A stretch of 64,000 bases of DNA from Bufo bufo (lineage: Eukaryota; Chordata; Amphibia; Anura; Bufonidae): positions 214,154,624 through 214,218,623 of the forward strand of contig NC_053389.1 of the NCBI RefSeq assembly GCF_905171765.1, in the 5' to 3' direction. Of this stretch, positions 20,231 to 31,749 are shown piece by piece. The notes under the pieces are model-generated. The model ran no database searches. It was given only the letters and a program-made list of their open reading frames with translations, and was not told the DNA's origin. Both the position numbers and the translations under genes were made by a program. Numbering within the stretch: the stretch's first letter is position 1; each line of letters starts with the position of its first letter.

Positions 20231-20770
20231 CTTTACCAGTAAATGGCTGTCAACCTTGAGGTACCTCAGGCTACTTTCCCAGTGGGAGGATACCTGACAA
20301 ATAGGTTGTTGAGGTTACTAATTTACTGTGAAGATGTGCTGCATTCATATGTTTGCGTACCAACCTCTGCGCGTTTACTGAATTCTGACCCTCTGCTGCC
20401 TGACCTGACCTGTGCCTGACCTTCGCATTGACCATTTGCTGCCTGCCCTGACCTCGGACCATCTACAATATTGCATGTACTCTGCCTGCCCTGACCTCAG
20501 CCTGTCCCTAATTACGATTTTGCCTGACCCTTCGATGATCCGCACCAGTGACAGTGACCCCGTGGGTTAGCATGCAGCATACTGTATGTTCAACCATACA
20601 GAGACTACTCCAGAAAGTAGCCCCCTGGTGGCTCCCTGCAGTGAAGTCCAGATCCCTGCATAGGGGTTAAAGAGTGAATACAAGGGGACAGCCAGGATGA
20701 TGCATTTAAAATTAGCCCAAAGTCAAATCTGTTGGTTGACATAGTGCTTTCACATACAAAAGCCCACAAT
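20231..20770. other. Unassigned stretch
   Basis: Contains repeated CTGCCTGCCCTGACCTC-like phrases (20395-20530) such as occur in amphibian LTRs, but no LTR ends or target copy could be fixed. No coding region. Confidence 0.4.
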
Positions 20771-20989
20771 CTAATAAGGCTATAAGTTGATCCTGTGGAA
20801 GGCAAAAAAACTTTTGAGGTAGAAGTCAATTTTCCTCACTTTAGGGGAATTTTTTTTTAATCCCAACTCCAATCAGGCAACCAGAATAACTCCCTGGATC
20901 AACAACCCATTTCTAGTAACTATAAATGTAATATTACCGTATTAGACTTTAAAAATACATCCAGGCCCCTCTTGGAGTCTTTTAGTGAA

Positions 20990-22140
20990 TTCACCATCCT
21001 CTCCTCAGGCAGAGAGTTCCATAGTCTCACTGCTCTTACCGTAAAGAATCCTTTTCTATGATTGTGTACAAACCTTCTTTCCTCTAGACATAGAGGATTT
21101 CACCTTGTCACAGTCACATTCCTGGGGAAAAATTGATGATGGGAGAAATCTCTGTACTGACCCGTGATATATTTTTACATAGTTATTAGATCTCCCCTTA
21201 GTCGTCTTTTTTCTAAACTGAATAACCCTAATTTTGATAATCTTTCTGGGTACTGTAGTCCACCCATTCCAGTTATTACTTTAGTTGCTCTTCTCTGAAC
21301 CCTCTCCAGCTCTGCTATGTCTGCCTTGTTCACAGGAGCCCAGAACTTTACACAGTATTACATGTGTGGTCTGACTAGTGACTTGTAAAGTGGCAGGACT
21401 ATGTTCTCATCACGGGCATCTATGCGCCTTTTTATGCAACCCATTATCTTATTGGCCTTGGAAGCAGCAGCTGCCTGTCAGTGATTTCTACAGCTGTCCA
21501 CTAAAATTCCTAAATCCTTTTCCTTTACAAAGTGTTTTACTATTTAGTATGTACGGGTGACATGTATTTTTCCTTCCTATGTGCATAACATTTGTCAGTG
21601 TTAAATCTCATCTGCCACTTTTATGCCCAAGCCTCCAATCTATCCAGATCCATCTGAAGCAGTATAATGTCCTTTTCTGTGTCAATTACTTTACATAGTT
21701 TAGTGGTACCCCACTAGTGACAGTGACCAAATCTGAGTATGTACCATTAATAACCACCCTCTGTTTTCTATCACTGAGCCAGTTACTTACCCACATACAG
21801 ACATTTTCTCCCAGTCCAAACCATGATCATATGGCAACCGATCCCTCATGAAGCCATACCGATATGGCATTATTTGCTTATTTTCATTAAGGTACTCCAA
21901 GATAGCAACTCTTAGAAAACCTTCAAACAGTTTACCCATGACAGATGATTACCCCTAATGGCCTATAGTTTCCAAACTCTGTTTTTGAACCCTTTTTGAA
22001 TATTGGCACCACATTTGCTATGCGCCAATCCTGTGGAACACTCCCTGTCAATATAGAATCCTCAATATCATAAATAATTATATGGCTATGACATTACTTA
22101 ATTCTCTTAGAATATGGGGGTTTATGCCATCTGGTACCAG
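20990..22140 (-). pseudogene. Rex1-like reverse transcriptase remnant
   Basis: Translated similarity to the RT fragment at 18553-19378 continues through numerous frameshifts, extending further 5' to the region before the catalytic box (around 21700-22140). No frame longer than about 60 codons survives. Confidence 0.75.
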
Positions 22141-22166
22141 TGATTTATCTATTTTAATGTTTATAA

Positions 22167-22631
22167 GGCTACTTTCGCATCTACGCATTCCCTTTACACT
22201 ATTGAGATGCATTATATGATCTCAATAGCTGGGGAAAACGCTTCAGTTTTGTCCCCATTCATTGTCAATGGGGCCGAAACTGAACTTAACGGAGTGCACC
22301 AGAATGCATTCTGTTCCGTTTCATTGCGTTCCCATGACGCACACAAAAGCGCTGCAAGTTGCGTTTTTGAGTGCGTCCTGGGATGCAGAGCAAGATGGAT
22401 TCGTCATGGCTCATAATGTAATTCAATGGTGACAGATCAGTTTTCTCTGACACAAAATAGATCAGTCCCCCATTGACTTACAATGGTTGCAGATACGGAT
22501 CCGTCATGGCTATTTTAGAGATAATACAACCGGATCCATTCATAATGGATGCAGGTGATTGTATTATCATGATCGAAGCATTTTTGCTGATCCATGACGG
22601 ATCCAGCAAAAGCGCAGATGTGAAAATAGCC
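22167..22631. mobile_element. Harbinger-like MITE (GGCTACTTTCGCA ends)
   Basis: The ends GGCTACTTTCGCATCT and AGATGTGAAAATAGCC are inverted repeats, with TAA directly outside both ends (22164-22166, 22632-22634), the TWA target typical of PIF/Harbinger. It belongs to the same family as 4403-4873. It is nested in the Rex1 copy, so it is the younger of the two. Confidence 0.83.
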
Positions 22632-23033
22632 TAAGATGCCACTGTATTCCATATTTTTTTCTGTATTTACTGACTTTATTTACGGGTCAGACAGAACACG
22701 TTTAATGGGAAATTGACTTTTACATTCTGCATTTCATCTGACAGTTTTAGTGATTTAAATGCTTTCTTTTTGTCATTTATTGCTTTCTAAACAATTCTAT
22801 TTATCCACATTGTTTTTTTCTTGTTTCTTACCCTTTTATTCCCAAAAGGTATGTACCTCCCACAATTAGAGTTTAGGATGCTTTTAAAAACATTTTGTGG
22901 CTTTATTTCAATTTTTGATGACATTGTCCTAATGGCCTCTCTTAGTTGAATAAATTTAACTTTTTTTGAAGTTTGGTATTTTTGTGCCTCACTGATGAAA
23001 CACTCTTTTGAATGATAATTGGAAGGTCATTAC

Positions 23034-23240
23034 TTAATGGTCACTATTTCCCAGGTGTCCCCCAACCTGCATATCTGGTCTATTGGTTAGTACTAAGGCC
23101 ATTATGGCCGTCCCTCTAGTCGGGTCCTGAACCAGTTGGAAAAGGTAATTGTCTTTGGTTATTGCCAAGAACCTGTTTTCTTTATGAGATCTACAGGTTT
23201 CAGTTTCCCAGTCTATATCTGGGTAGTTTAAGTCCCCCAT
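23034..23240 (-). pseudogene. Rex1-like APE endonuclease fragment
   Basis: 68 codons: MGDLNYPDIDWE (family GDFNYPDI, carrying the catalytic Asp/Asn pair), ENRFLA, QLVQDPTRG, and the terminal LGNSDH motif with the catalytic Asp-His. Nicks target DNA in active elements. The rest of the ORF is disrupted. Confidence 0.87.
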
Positions 23241-23290
23241 AATAATGACCTCATAATTTGCCGCCTCATCTCATCTCATCTCGTTTAGTA

Positions 23291-24115
23291 GTAGGCTTTA
23301 TAACCAATAAATCATCCCTAAACCCCAAAAACTTTTTTCAGCACTTTTGAAAACAGCAAGTATTGAGAAAAGTCACAAATGTCTGAGCAAATACAACATG
23401 CATCCTGATTTATGGCTTCTTTAAGCCAAAAAATAGGAACAAAAATATTGACAAAGTTCCCTCAGTTTCTTCCATGTCTTATATCTGCCTTCTTCTGTCT
23501 TATGTCTATGGTCAGAATGATGTAGACTGCAGAATCACTACAGTTTCTTTTTCTGTTCTGTTTAATTATTATTTTCATCAATTTACCATTGTGAATCTGC
23601 CATCTGGTATAATGACTATGTAAATTAAAGTTTTTTTCTATTCTAACTCATTCAGTTCTTAAGATCTTTTGTCATTACAAGCAACCCAGTGATTTAATCT
23701 ACAATCGTATTTAAATAATATCATAATTCAATGCTTAAAAATGTAACAAAACTGACAAAGCTGCATATAAAAAATCAATCACGGTAGAACTCTGGAACTG
23801 GCCAAAATGGATGCAGTTTCTTTTTCTTTTTTAGTTGTTAGGAGATCCCAATGGGAATAACCATATCAAGTTTAAGACAAAGCTGACAGAATTTTAAAAT
23901 AACTGACAAGTAGAGACTGAAAAGCAATTCTAAAAGTTCAGCAATTTTTAGGGTGGTTTCATATACTGCATTTTTTTTTAAAAAGCTACAAGTTGTGGTG
24001 GCACTTTTTCATGACAAATCGAGAAGTGGATTGACAAAAAATGTTATATACACATATAAAGGATATCTTCCTGCTGGATCTCCTGGTTTTGGCTCACAAA
24101 ACTACATCAAAAGTG
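23291..24115. other. AT-rich stretch without recognised features
   Basis: No coding region, inverted end or tandem repeat recognised. Confidence 0.5.
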
Positions 24116-24125
24116 ATTCCTATTA

Positions 24126-25281
24126 TAGTGTTGATCACGAATATTCGAATTTCGAATTTTTATTGCAAATATAGGCACTTTGAGAATTCAATAATATTTA
24201 AAATATAATGATATATATTTGCAATTTCGAATATTGGAGATTTTTTTAAAATCAGTACACATGATCCCTCCCTGCTTCTAGCTTGTGGGCTAATGAGAAG
24301 GCTGCAGTATCTTTGACTTTAGGAGTAGTGTTGATTGCGAATTTTCGTAATGCAAATTTTTATCGCAAAGTTTTCAATTGCCGAGTAAAAACATGATTCC
24401 TCCCTGCTTCTTGCTTGTGGGCCAATGAGTCATTGGCCCACAAGCGACTTAAGCGGGAAGGAATCATGACTTTAGATGGGAAAAATGACGAATATTCTAA
24501 AAAATAAATATATAGCACTATATCGAATATATTCGTTTTTTCAAATATTCGTAATATTCTAAAACAAGAATATATAGCAATATAGCAAATATTCAAGAAA
24601 AAAAACGAATATAGAGCAATTTAGCTAATATAGTGCTATAATCTTCTTTTTCTAATAGTTGTAATTTTTTTCTCATCTGAAGTTCAGATTGGAAAAAAAT
24701 TACAACTATAAAAAAAATTATAGCACTATATTAGCTAAATTGCTCTGTATTCATATTTTTTTTCTTAGAATATTCGCTATATTGCTATATATTCTTGTTT
24801 TCGAATATTACGAATATTCAAAAAAACTAATATATTTGTTTTTTCGAATATTCGTAATATTCTAAAACAAGAATATATAGCAATATAGCGAATATTCGAA
24901 AAAAACAAACAAATATAGAGCAATTTAGCTAATATAGTGCTATAATCTTCTTTGTCTAATAGTTGTAATTTTTTTCTTATCTGAAGCTCAGATTGGAAAA
25001 AAATTAAAACTATTAAAAAAAAAGATTATAGCACTATATTAGCTAAATTGCTCTACATTTGTTTGTTTTTTTAATATTCGCTATATTGCTATATATTCTT
25101 GTTTTAGAATATTACGAATATTCGAAAAAATGAATATATTCGATATAGTGCTATATATTTGTTTTTTCGAATATTCGTCATTTTTCCCATCTAATGTCAT
25201 GATTCTTCCCTGCTTAAGTTGCTTGTGGGCCAATGACTGAAATATTGCGAATTCGAATATGACCCCTGCCGCTCATCACTA
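24126..25281. mobile_element. AT-rich nonautonomous hAT with multiple inverted modules
   Basis: The left end is TAGTGTTGATCACGAATATT; the right end is CCTGCCGCTCATCACTA (complement TAGTGATGAGCGGCAGG, the hAT-2-type end). The flanks ATTCCTAT (24116-24123) and ATTCCTAA (25282-25289) look like an 8-bp target copy. A second TAGTGTTGAT-like start at 24327 suggests duplication of the 5' end. The interior (24450-25215) is arranged A-X-X'-X-X'-A', with AATATTCG motifs throughout and two hairpin tips near 24683 and 24992. Confidence 0.75.
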
Positions 25282-25289
25282 ATTCCTAA

Positions 25290-26863
25290 TAGTAAATAGG
25301 CTATTGAGAAAGTGATAATGCAGGACTACTTTTTCACAAACTGTCAGAGGCATTTTTAGCAAGAAAAATCCTGCTAAAAAGTCCCTCTTTCTTATTGTCC
25401 AAAGTCAGAAGTGCCCAACAGCTACTAAAGGTTCTGTCTATAACTGTATAGCAGCTAGAGATGTGAGCCCAGTATTACCAGCAGATCTCGCTCCTGACTC
25501 TGTTTCTAAAGGCTCTATTTCTGATTATATTATGGCTGGCACTGCAACCCTAATCTTTTTTTAAAAACTTAGATTCTTAGCTTTAAAACAAGACCACACA
25601 TCTCTAGCACCTATACAGCCTGAGACAGAGTAGGTTTTAGTAGCCAGTTATTATCTAAGCAAGCATGAAGGAGGAGAAGGGGGCAGGGGTGCATGGTAAC
25701 AGACTTCAGAGAGAGGAGGGGAGGCATAGGCCCTCCTCTCTCTGTGTAACTGTAATTTAACTCAGGGGGAGTGAAAACATGGACTTCTGTGCATGTTATC
25801 AACATGTCATACTTGCTCTCTGATCATCATATGTGGGGGACATATTTTCTTCCAGAAAAGTACTGAGAATATTTGCTCATCTAAACATCCATGTGTGCTA
25901 ATTAGCCATTTATTGATGACCCAGATGTTTACCAGCTTTCTGATCATGAAAATAAATTAAGTCAAACCAAATATTCGCGTCACAAACAGCAAAATAGTTT
26001 ACATTTGAAACTGCCCCTATCCTGCCCATTCCTCATCTTTAGTTGTATGTACCCCAAATAGAACCAGTTAAAATGTCAATTCATCCCACATAAACAAGCC
26101 CTCAAACTGCTCCACTAATTCGCTCTCTGAATGAGAGACTTTCTATTGTGCAAAAGTAGTACAACATGAATATTTGGTATAGCCTTTACTTAGAATAAAA
26201 GTAATATATGTTATCTATGCTGAACTATAAAATATTTTTTTTCCCATTTTATTGCTGTCTGAAACCTATAGGTGTCCAGGTTTGTCTAATAGACTTTGGC
26301 CATCAAGTGGTTAAAAATTACATTTATCTGCTTCTTAGATTAATATACTAAAAATGTGTGATATGCTGTTAGCATAAAAATAAATATTCTTATATACTGA
26401 TGTACGTACCTATAGAATTTGAATGACAAATATATGCCATAAGGGGGAATGTATTAGTCCAGTGCATGTCAAGGTCTTTCAGGCCTAACAGTATTATAAG
26501 GTTTTATTGACCATGCTTTTTTACCTCTTAAGGATGCAGCCCATGTTGGCCTCCTGGAAGCAGCCCCATTTTTCAAATCTGATGTTTCAGTGCTAATATC
26601 TTTAGAATGCTGTTACTTGTCCAAGTGATTCTGCATTATGTTAGTGGTACATTTGGCTAAATATATTTTATTTTAATTTATAGTAATGTGAAAAAAGTCT
26701 GTGACGCGTTGTATCCATTAATTAATGCCCCAGACACAACAGGGGACCAGGAGCTAGTGGTGTGCAAACAACACTTTTGTGGTCAGACAAAATGACACAC
26801 AAGAGGGGAGGACAAAATGGTTATTCCTGAAAAATTACACAGAGGGTAAAGTAAGCTGCCAAC
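25290..26863. other. Non-repetitive AT-rich stretch
   Basis: Nothing recognised in about 1.57 kb: no long frame, no inverted ends, no tandem array. A palindromic block GGCCCTCCTCTC/GAGAGGAGGGG lies near 25710-25740. Confidence 0.5.
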
Positions 26864-26868
26864 CCTCC
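26864..26868. repeat. Left target-site duplication of the gypsy element
   Basis: CCTCC, identical to 32405-32409. Confidence 0.92.
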
Positions 26869-27511
26869 TGTCACGGCTGTATGTGAGCAACAATAGTATA
26901 CACAGTAAAAGAGCTACTGACCGGACCCAAACTAGGGAGGATAAAGGGTGACCCCTGTCCGACCCTCAAAGCTCTCCCTATGCTGCTAAAGCACATGCCC
27001 GGATCCAAATGGCGGAACGAGGCATGCCCACGTGCCTAAGACTGATGACCACTGTAACCCCTACAATAGTGGAAGGGGCACGGCCACCGGTGCCCTACTC
27101 AGTATATGGAGGGAACCGTGGCCACCTCAGATCCAGTCAGAAAATAATCAGGTACACAACAATGTCTGTACACTTAGCTGAAGGTGTTGCAGCCGCAGAG
27201 AAAACGGATCCAAGGACAGCTGGCAATATCCGGAGTGCTTGCTGCAGCAGAACACAGGTCCAGTGAACTGATAGCTACAAGTGAAGATACTAAAGCAAGA
27301 GCTACAACTGAAATGAGAACTATAATCCACGCCCTACAATAGGAGGAGGGGTGATATAAAGAGAGGGAAATCAAACGCATGAGGAACAGCTGGGAGGAAG
27401 GAAACCAAAAGTAAACAGAGCAGTGAGAACTCCTCCCAGCTCTAGTAGTGACATCATCACAGGGGTGGAGAAACAGAGCTGTGAGAACGTCCCAAAGCTC
27501 TGGTAGTGACA
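26869..27511 (-). repeat. 3' LTR of the gypsy element
   Basis: 643 bases. It differs from the other LTR at about four positions (near 27066, 27079, 27204 and 27345). The gag-pol frame ends 54 bases inside it, at 27457. Confidence 0.95.
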
Positions 27512-29658
27512 GTACCCCCCCCTCTACGGGTGGACTCCGGACACCCAGGACCCACCTTCTCAGGATGAGCCCTATGAAATGCCCTGATGAGGCGAGTGGC
27601 TTTAATGTCCGACACCGGAACCCACATCCTCTCCTCAGGACCATAACCCTTCCAATGAACGAGGTACTGAAGAGAACCGCGGACAATGCGAGAGTCCACA
27701 ATTCTGGAAACCTCAAACTCCAGATTGCCATCAACCAAAATCGGAGGAGGAGGCAAAGAGGAGGGTACCGTCTGGACATATGGTTTTAAGAGAGATCTGT
27801 GAAATACATTATGTATCTTCCAAACCCGTGGAAGATCAAGACGGAAGGCAACAGGATTGATGACTGACAAGATTTTATAAGGCCCAATAAACTTGGGACC
27901 CAATTTCCAGGAGGGAACCTTCAGTTTAATGTTTCTTGTAGACAACCACACCAGATCACCCACATTCAGGTCCGGACCAGGCACACATCTCTTATCAGCC
28001 ACACGCCTATACCTCTCACTCATTTTTTTAAGATTACTCTGAATCTTTTGCCAAATGGTAGACAAAGACGAGGAAAATCTCTCATCCTCAGGTAAACCAG
28101 AAAGAGCCCCTCCCGAGAATGTCCCAAACTGCGGATGGAACCCATATGCACCAAAGAATGGTGACTTATCAGAAGATTCCTGACGACGGTTGTTCAGAGC
28201 AAACTCAGCAAGAGGGAGAAATGAACACCAATCCTCCTGGTTCTCTGCCACAAAACAGCGCAAATATGTCTCCAGATTCTGATTGAGGCGCTCAGTCTGA
28301 CCATTCGACTGTGGGTGAAAAGCAGAACAGAAGGACAGCCGAACCCCCAGGCGAGAACAGAAAGCCTTCCAGAACCTGGACACAAACTGCGTGCCTCTAT
28401 CGGAAACAATATCAGAGGGAATGCCGTGCAATTTAACAATATGGTCGACAAAAGCTTGCGCCAACGTTTTAGCATTGGGTAAACCAGGGAAAGGTACGAA
28501 ATGAGCCATCTTGCTAAAACGGTCCACCACCACCAGGATCACCGACTTCCCCGAGGAACGAGGAAGATCCGTGATAAAGTCCATGGACAGGTGTGTCCAA
28601 GGACGGGAAGGTATGGGTAACGGGAGAAGGGAACCTGAAGGCCGTGAACGAGGGACCTTAGCGCGAGCGCTCGTCTCACAAGCAGCCACAAAACCCTCCA
28701 CCGACTTACGAAGAGCCGGCCACCAAAATCTCTGAGCAATGAGATCTACCGTGGCTCTACTCCCGGGGTGACCAGCAAGAACCGTATCATGATGCTCCTT
28801 AAAGAGTTTGTGACGTAGCTCAGGAGGCACAAACAACTTCCCAGAAGGACAACGGGCAGGTGCCTCAGTCTGGGCAGCCTGGACCTCGGCCTCCAAATCG
28901 GAATATAGAGCAGAAACAACTACCCCCTCCGCCAAAATGGGACCCGGGTCCTCGGAGTTTCCTCCTCCCGGAAAACAGCGAGAGAGAGCATCCGCCTTCA
29001 CATTTTTTATCCCAGGTCGGAATGTACCAACAAAATTGAATCTGGAGAAGAACAGAGACCATCTGGCCTGTCTCGGATTCATACGCCTGGCCGACTCCAA
29101 GTATGCCAGATTCTTATGGTCGGTAAAAACGGTGATAGGGTGCCTGGCCCCCTCCAACCAATGGCGCCATTCCTCGAAAGCCAACTTGATGGCCAACAAC
29201 TCCCTATCTCCCACATCATAGTTTCTCTCTGCCGGGGAGAGTTTTTTAGAGAAAAAGGCACATGGTCGCCATTTGGCAGGAGAAGGGCCCTGGGACAAAA
29301 CCGCACCCACACCCACCTCGGAAGCATCCACCTCATCAATAAAAGGTAAGGAAACATCGGGATTCACCAAGACGGGAGCAGACGCAAAACTCTCTTTAAT
29401 CTTAGAAAAGGCTGCAAGCGCCTCCTCCGACCAAGAGGAAAAATCCGCCCCCTTTTTTGTCATGTCAGTGAGGGGTTTGACAACAGAGGAATAATTCAAA
29501 ATGAACTTTCTGTAATAGTTCGCAAAACCAAGAAAGCGCATCAATGCCTTCTGATTCTCAGGAAGCTCCCACTCAAGTACAGCACGGACCTTCTCCGGAT
29601 CCATGCGAAAACCAGAAGCAGAGAGGAGAAAACCCAGAAATTGAATCTCCGATATCAT
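27457..29658 (-). CDS. Gypsy pol segment: RT C-terminus, RNase H, integrase, chromodomain
   Basis: 733 codons counted from the first Met in this frame. RT connection: QFLGFLLSASG to about residue 70. RNase H: acidic residues D111 (VDAS), E153, D180 (TDHKNL) and D223 (KADALSR). Integrase: zinc-binding region with H290, H297 and C327, but Ser330 where the second Cys of CxxC is expected. Catalytic triad D360 (SMDF), D420 (SDRGTQF) and E456, a DD35E spacing. A GPY/F-like module (LGPKFIGPYKI, about 586-596) and a chromodomain (about 648-690, YLVHWKGY) follow. Chromodomains of this clade guide integration to chromatin. Apart from the Cys change this segment looks intact. Confidence 0.93.
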   Translation of the reverse strand: MISEIQFLGFLLSASGFRMDPEKVRAVLEWELPENQKALMRFLGFANYYRKFILNYSSVVKPLTDMTKKGADFSSWSEEALAAFSKIKESFASAPVLVNPDVSLPFIDEVDASEVGVGAVLSQGPSPAKWRPCAFFSKKLSPAERNYDVGDRELLAIKLAFEEWRHWLEGARHPITVFTDHKNLAYLESARRMNPRQARWSLFFSRFNFVGTFRPGIKNVKADALSRCFPGGGNSEDPGPILAEGVVVSALYSDLEAEVQAAQTEAPARCPSGKLFVPPELRHKLFKEHHDTVLAGHPGSRATVDLIAQRFWWPALRKSVEGFVAACETSARAKVPRSRPSGSLLPLPIPSRPWTHLSMDFITDLPRSSGKSVILVVVDRFSKMAHFVPFPGLPNAKTLAQAFVDHIVKLHGIPSDIVSDRGTQFVSRFWKAFCSRLGVRLSFCSAFHPQSNGQTERLNQNLETYLRCFVAENQEDWCSFLPLAEFALNNRRQESSDKSPFFGAYGFHPQFGTFSGGALSGLPEDERFSSSLSTIWQKIQSNLKKMSERYRRVADKRCVPGPDLNVGDLVWLSTRNIKLKVPSWKLGPKFIGPYKILSVINPVAFRLDLPRVWKIHNVFHRSLLKPYVQTVPSSLPPPPILVDGNLEFEVSRIVDSRIVRGSLQYLVHWKGYGPEERMWVPVSDIKATRLIRAFHRAHPEKVGPGCPESTRRGGGTVTTRALGRSHSSVSPPL
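27512..27530 (-). promoter_or_regulatory. Polypurine tract of the gypsy element
   Basis: On the element strand AGAGGGGGGGGTAC directly precedes the 3' LTR. This is the expected place for the primer of plus-strand DNA synthesis. Confidence 0.75.
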
Positions 29659-31621
29659 AAAAAGACATTTCTCCAGCTTGGCTTACAAATTTATTTTCCC
29701 GCAGAATCTGCAGAACCTGAAAAAGATGATCCTGATGGGTCTGAACATCAGGGGAAAAAATCAAAATATCATCAAGATACACCAATACAAATTTCCCCAT
29801 TAAATGGTAGAAAATACTATTAACAAAATGCTGAAAGACGGCCGGAGCATTCATCAGGCCGAAAGGCATAACGAGATTCTCGAAATGCCCGTTAGGGGTA
29901 TTAAAGGCCGTTTTCCATTCATCCCCCTCTCTGACCCTGACCAGGTTGTACGCGCCTCTCAAATCCAATTTGGAAAACACCTTGGCCCCAGCAATTTGGT
30001 TGAAGAGGTCCGGGATCAGAGGAAGGGGATAGGGATCGCGAATCGTGATAAGGTTCAGCTCCCTAAAATCTAGGCAAGGTCTCAGAGAGCCATCTTTTTT
30101 TTTAACAAAAAAAAAACCAGCGGCCACAGGTGACTTTGAGGGACGAATATGCCCCTTCTCGAGACTCTCAGAGATATAAGTTTGCATTGCGATTCTTTCC
30201 GGTTGTGAGAGATTGTAGAGGCGTGCTTTTGGCAGCTTGGCGCCGGGAATGAGGTTAATGGGACAGTCAAACTCCCGGTGAGGAGGTAGCTCCTGAACAC
30301 CGCTCTCGGAAAACACGTCCGAGAAATCAGAGAGAAATGATGGCACAGTTTTAGTAGACACCTCTGCAAAAGTCGCTGTGAGACAATTCTCTCTACAAAA
30401 GTCACTCCACTCATTTATTTGCCTTCCTTGCCAATCAATAGTGGGGTTATGTCTAGTGAGCCAGGGTAACCCCAAAACTAGAGGAGAAGGCAATCCGTTA
30501 AGGACAAAACAAGATACATCCTCCACATGAGCGTCACCCACAGCTAGCCGGATATTGTGAACAATGCCCTTCAGAGATCTCTGTGAGAGTGGAGCAGAGT
30601 CAATAGCAAAAACAGGTATATCCTTTTCTAATGTGCAAACCTGAAAACCATGCATGGCTACAAATTGAGTGTCAATAAGATTGACGGCCGCTCCACTATC
30701 GACAAAAATCTCACAAGAAATGACTTTGCTCTCTAGCGCCACCCTGGCAGACAGGAGAAAACGGGAACTACAGGTCAGAGGAAAAGCATCAATTCCTACA
30801 TCAACTTTGCCCAAAGTAGCAGATGAAGCAGAGTTTGATGATTTACCTTTTGAGGTTTTTCTCTTATTATCACTCTTAGTACAGTTCAAGAATCTCCCAG
30901 ACGGACAAACATTTGCCAAATGACCTATGCCCCCACAACAAAAACACACCATACTCTGAGGACTAAATCCTTTTTTATCAGGGGCAAGTCGACCTAGCTG
31001 CATGGGCTCCTCCTCAGAGGGGAGCGAGACAGGATGAGGCCCCTGCACACTGAATGAGTCCGCACCACTGCCCCTAGACTGACAATGGCTGGACAGAGAG
31101 GTCTCGTTTCTTTCTCTTAGACGCCTGTCAAGGCGTACCGCCAATGACATGGCAGACTCTAAGGACGTTGGTCTCTCATGGAAAGCAAACGCATCTTTCA
31201 ATCTCTCTGAGAGACCATGACAGAACTGACTCCGGAGTGCAGCATCATTCCAACCCGAATCAGCTGCCCATCTCCGAAATTCAGAACAATAAAGCTCCGC
31301 AGACAGTTTGTTCTGGCATAAAACACGTAAGTTAGATTCGGCCAGAGCAACACGATCCGGGTCATCATATATCTGCCCCAGGGCCACAAAAAATCTTTCC
31401 ACGGATTGAAGGGAGGGATCCCCTGATGGCAGCGAAAAAGCCCAAGTCTGAGCATTACCCCTGAGCAGGGAGATGACAATCCTCACCCTCTGTCTGATTA
31501 CCAGAGGAGTGGGGACACAAGCAAAAATGGAGTTTGCATGCCTCTCTGAAGCGAACAAAATTCTCACTGCCCCCGGAGAACGTTTCCGGAAGTGAGACCT
31601 TTGGCTCGCAACAGACTTCAT
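29573..31621 (-). CDS. Gypsy gag C-terminal part, protease and reverse transcriptase
   Basis: The homologous part runs from about 31525 to about 29690; residues before 35 and after 644 are out-of-frame read-through. In order: gag capsid-like helices, CCHC zinc knuckle (C226, C229, H234, C239), aspartic protease with DSG at 308-310 (FVDSGAAVNLID), and RT fingers and palm with the FSKLDLRGAY block and the intact YLDD active site at 615-618. The fusion of gag and pol into one frame is usual for vertebrate chromoviruses. A frameshift near 29685 separates it from the downstream pol segment. Confidence 0.92.
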   Translation of the reverse strand: MKSVASQRSHFRKRSPGAVRILFASERHANSIFACVPTPLVIRQRVRIVISLLRGNAQTWAFSLPSGDPSLQSVERFFVALGQIYDDPDRVALAESNLRVLCQNKLSAELYCSEFRRWAADSGWNDAALRSQFCHGLSERLKDAFAFHERPTSLESAMSLAVRLDRRLRERNETSLSSHCQSRGSGADSFSVQGPHPVSLPSEEEPMQLGRLAPDKKGFSPQSMVCFCCGGIGHLANVCPSGRFLNCTKSDNKRKTSKGKSSNSASSATLGKVDVGIDAFPLTCSSRFLLSARVALESKVISCEIFVDSGAAVNLIDTQFVAMHGFQVCTLEKDIPVFAIDSAPLSQRSLKGIVHNIRLAVGDAHVEDVSCFVLNGLPSPLVLGLPWLTRHNPTIDWQGRQINEWSDFCRENCLTATFAEVSTKTVPSFLSDFSDVFSESGVQELPPHREFDCPINLIPGAKLPKARLYNLSQPERIAMQTYISESLEKGHIRPSKSPVAAGFFFVKKKDGSLRPCLDFRELNLITIRDPYPLPLIPDLFNQIAGAKVFSKLDLRGAYNLVRVREGDEWKTAFNTPNGHFENLVMPFGLMNAPAVFQHFVNSIFYHLMGKFVLVYLDDILIFSPDVQTHQDHLFQVLQILRENKFVSQAGEMSFYDIGDSISGFSPLCFWFSHGSGEGPCCT

Positions 31622-31730
31622 GAGCCGGAGCAGAGCCCAATGCTTGAAGCTGAGTCATAGATTGACGGAGATCCGCTACTTCCAAAGAAAGACCCTGCAT
31701 GCGGTCAACCAGGCCAGAAAGCGGATCCAT
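31455..31730 (-). CDS. Gypsy gag N-terminus
   Basis: Starts MDPLSGLVDRMQGLSLEVADL at 31730, only about 32 bases from the 5' LTR. The short leader and the MDPL opening match sushi-type gag proteins. The homologous frame goes to about 31525 (REACKLHF), then shifts by one base in a run of five A on the plus strand (31523-31527). After that the true frame continues in the segment ending at 29573. Residues beyond the run are read-through. Confidence 0.88.
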   Translation of the reverse strand: MDPLSGLVDRMQGLSLEVADLRQSMTQLQALGSAPAHEVCCEPKVSLPETFSGGSENFVRFREACKLHFCLCPHSSGNQTEGEDCHLPAQG

Positions 31731-31749
31731 GTCAAAAAAGGACGGTTTT

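Larger units (their letters stand above)
20771..23290 (-). mobile_element. Rex1/CR1-like LINE, decayed, minus strand
   Basis: 3' UTR, reverse transcriptase and endonuclease regions follow in order on the minus strand, parallel to the copy at 18290. Landmarks include TCCTCAGGCAGAGAGTTCCA (20 kb copy at 21002) and GAGCCCAGAAC. A Harbinger MITE (22167-22631) is inserted in the RT region. Many indels; older than the first copy. Confidence 0.85.
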
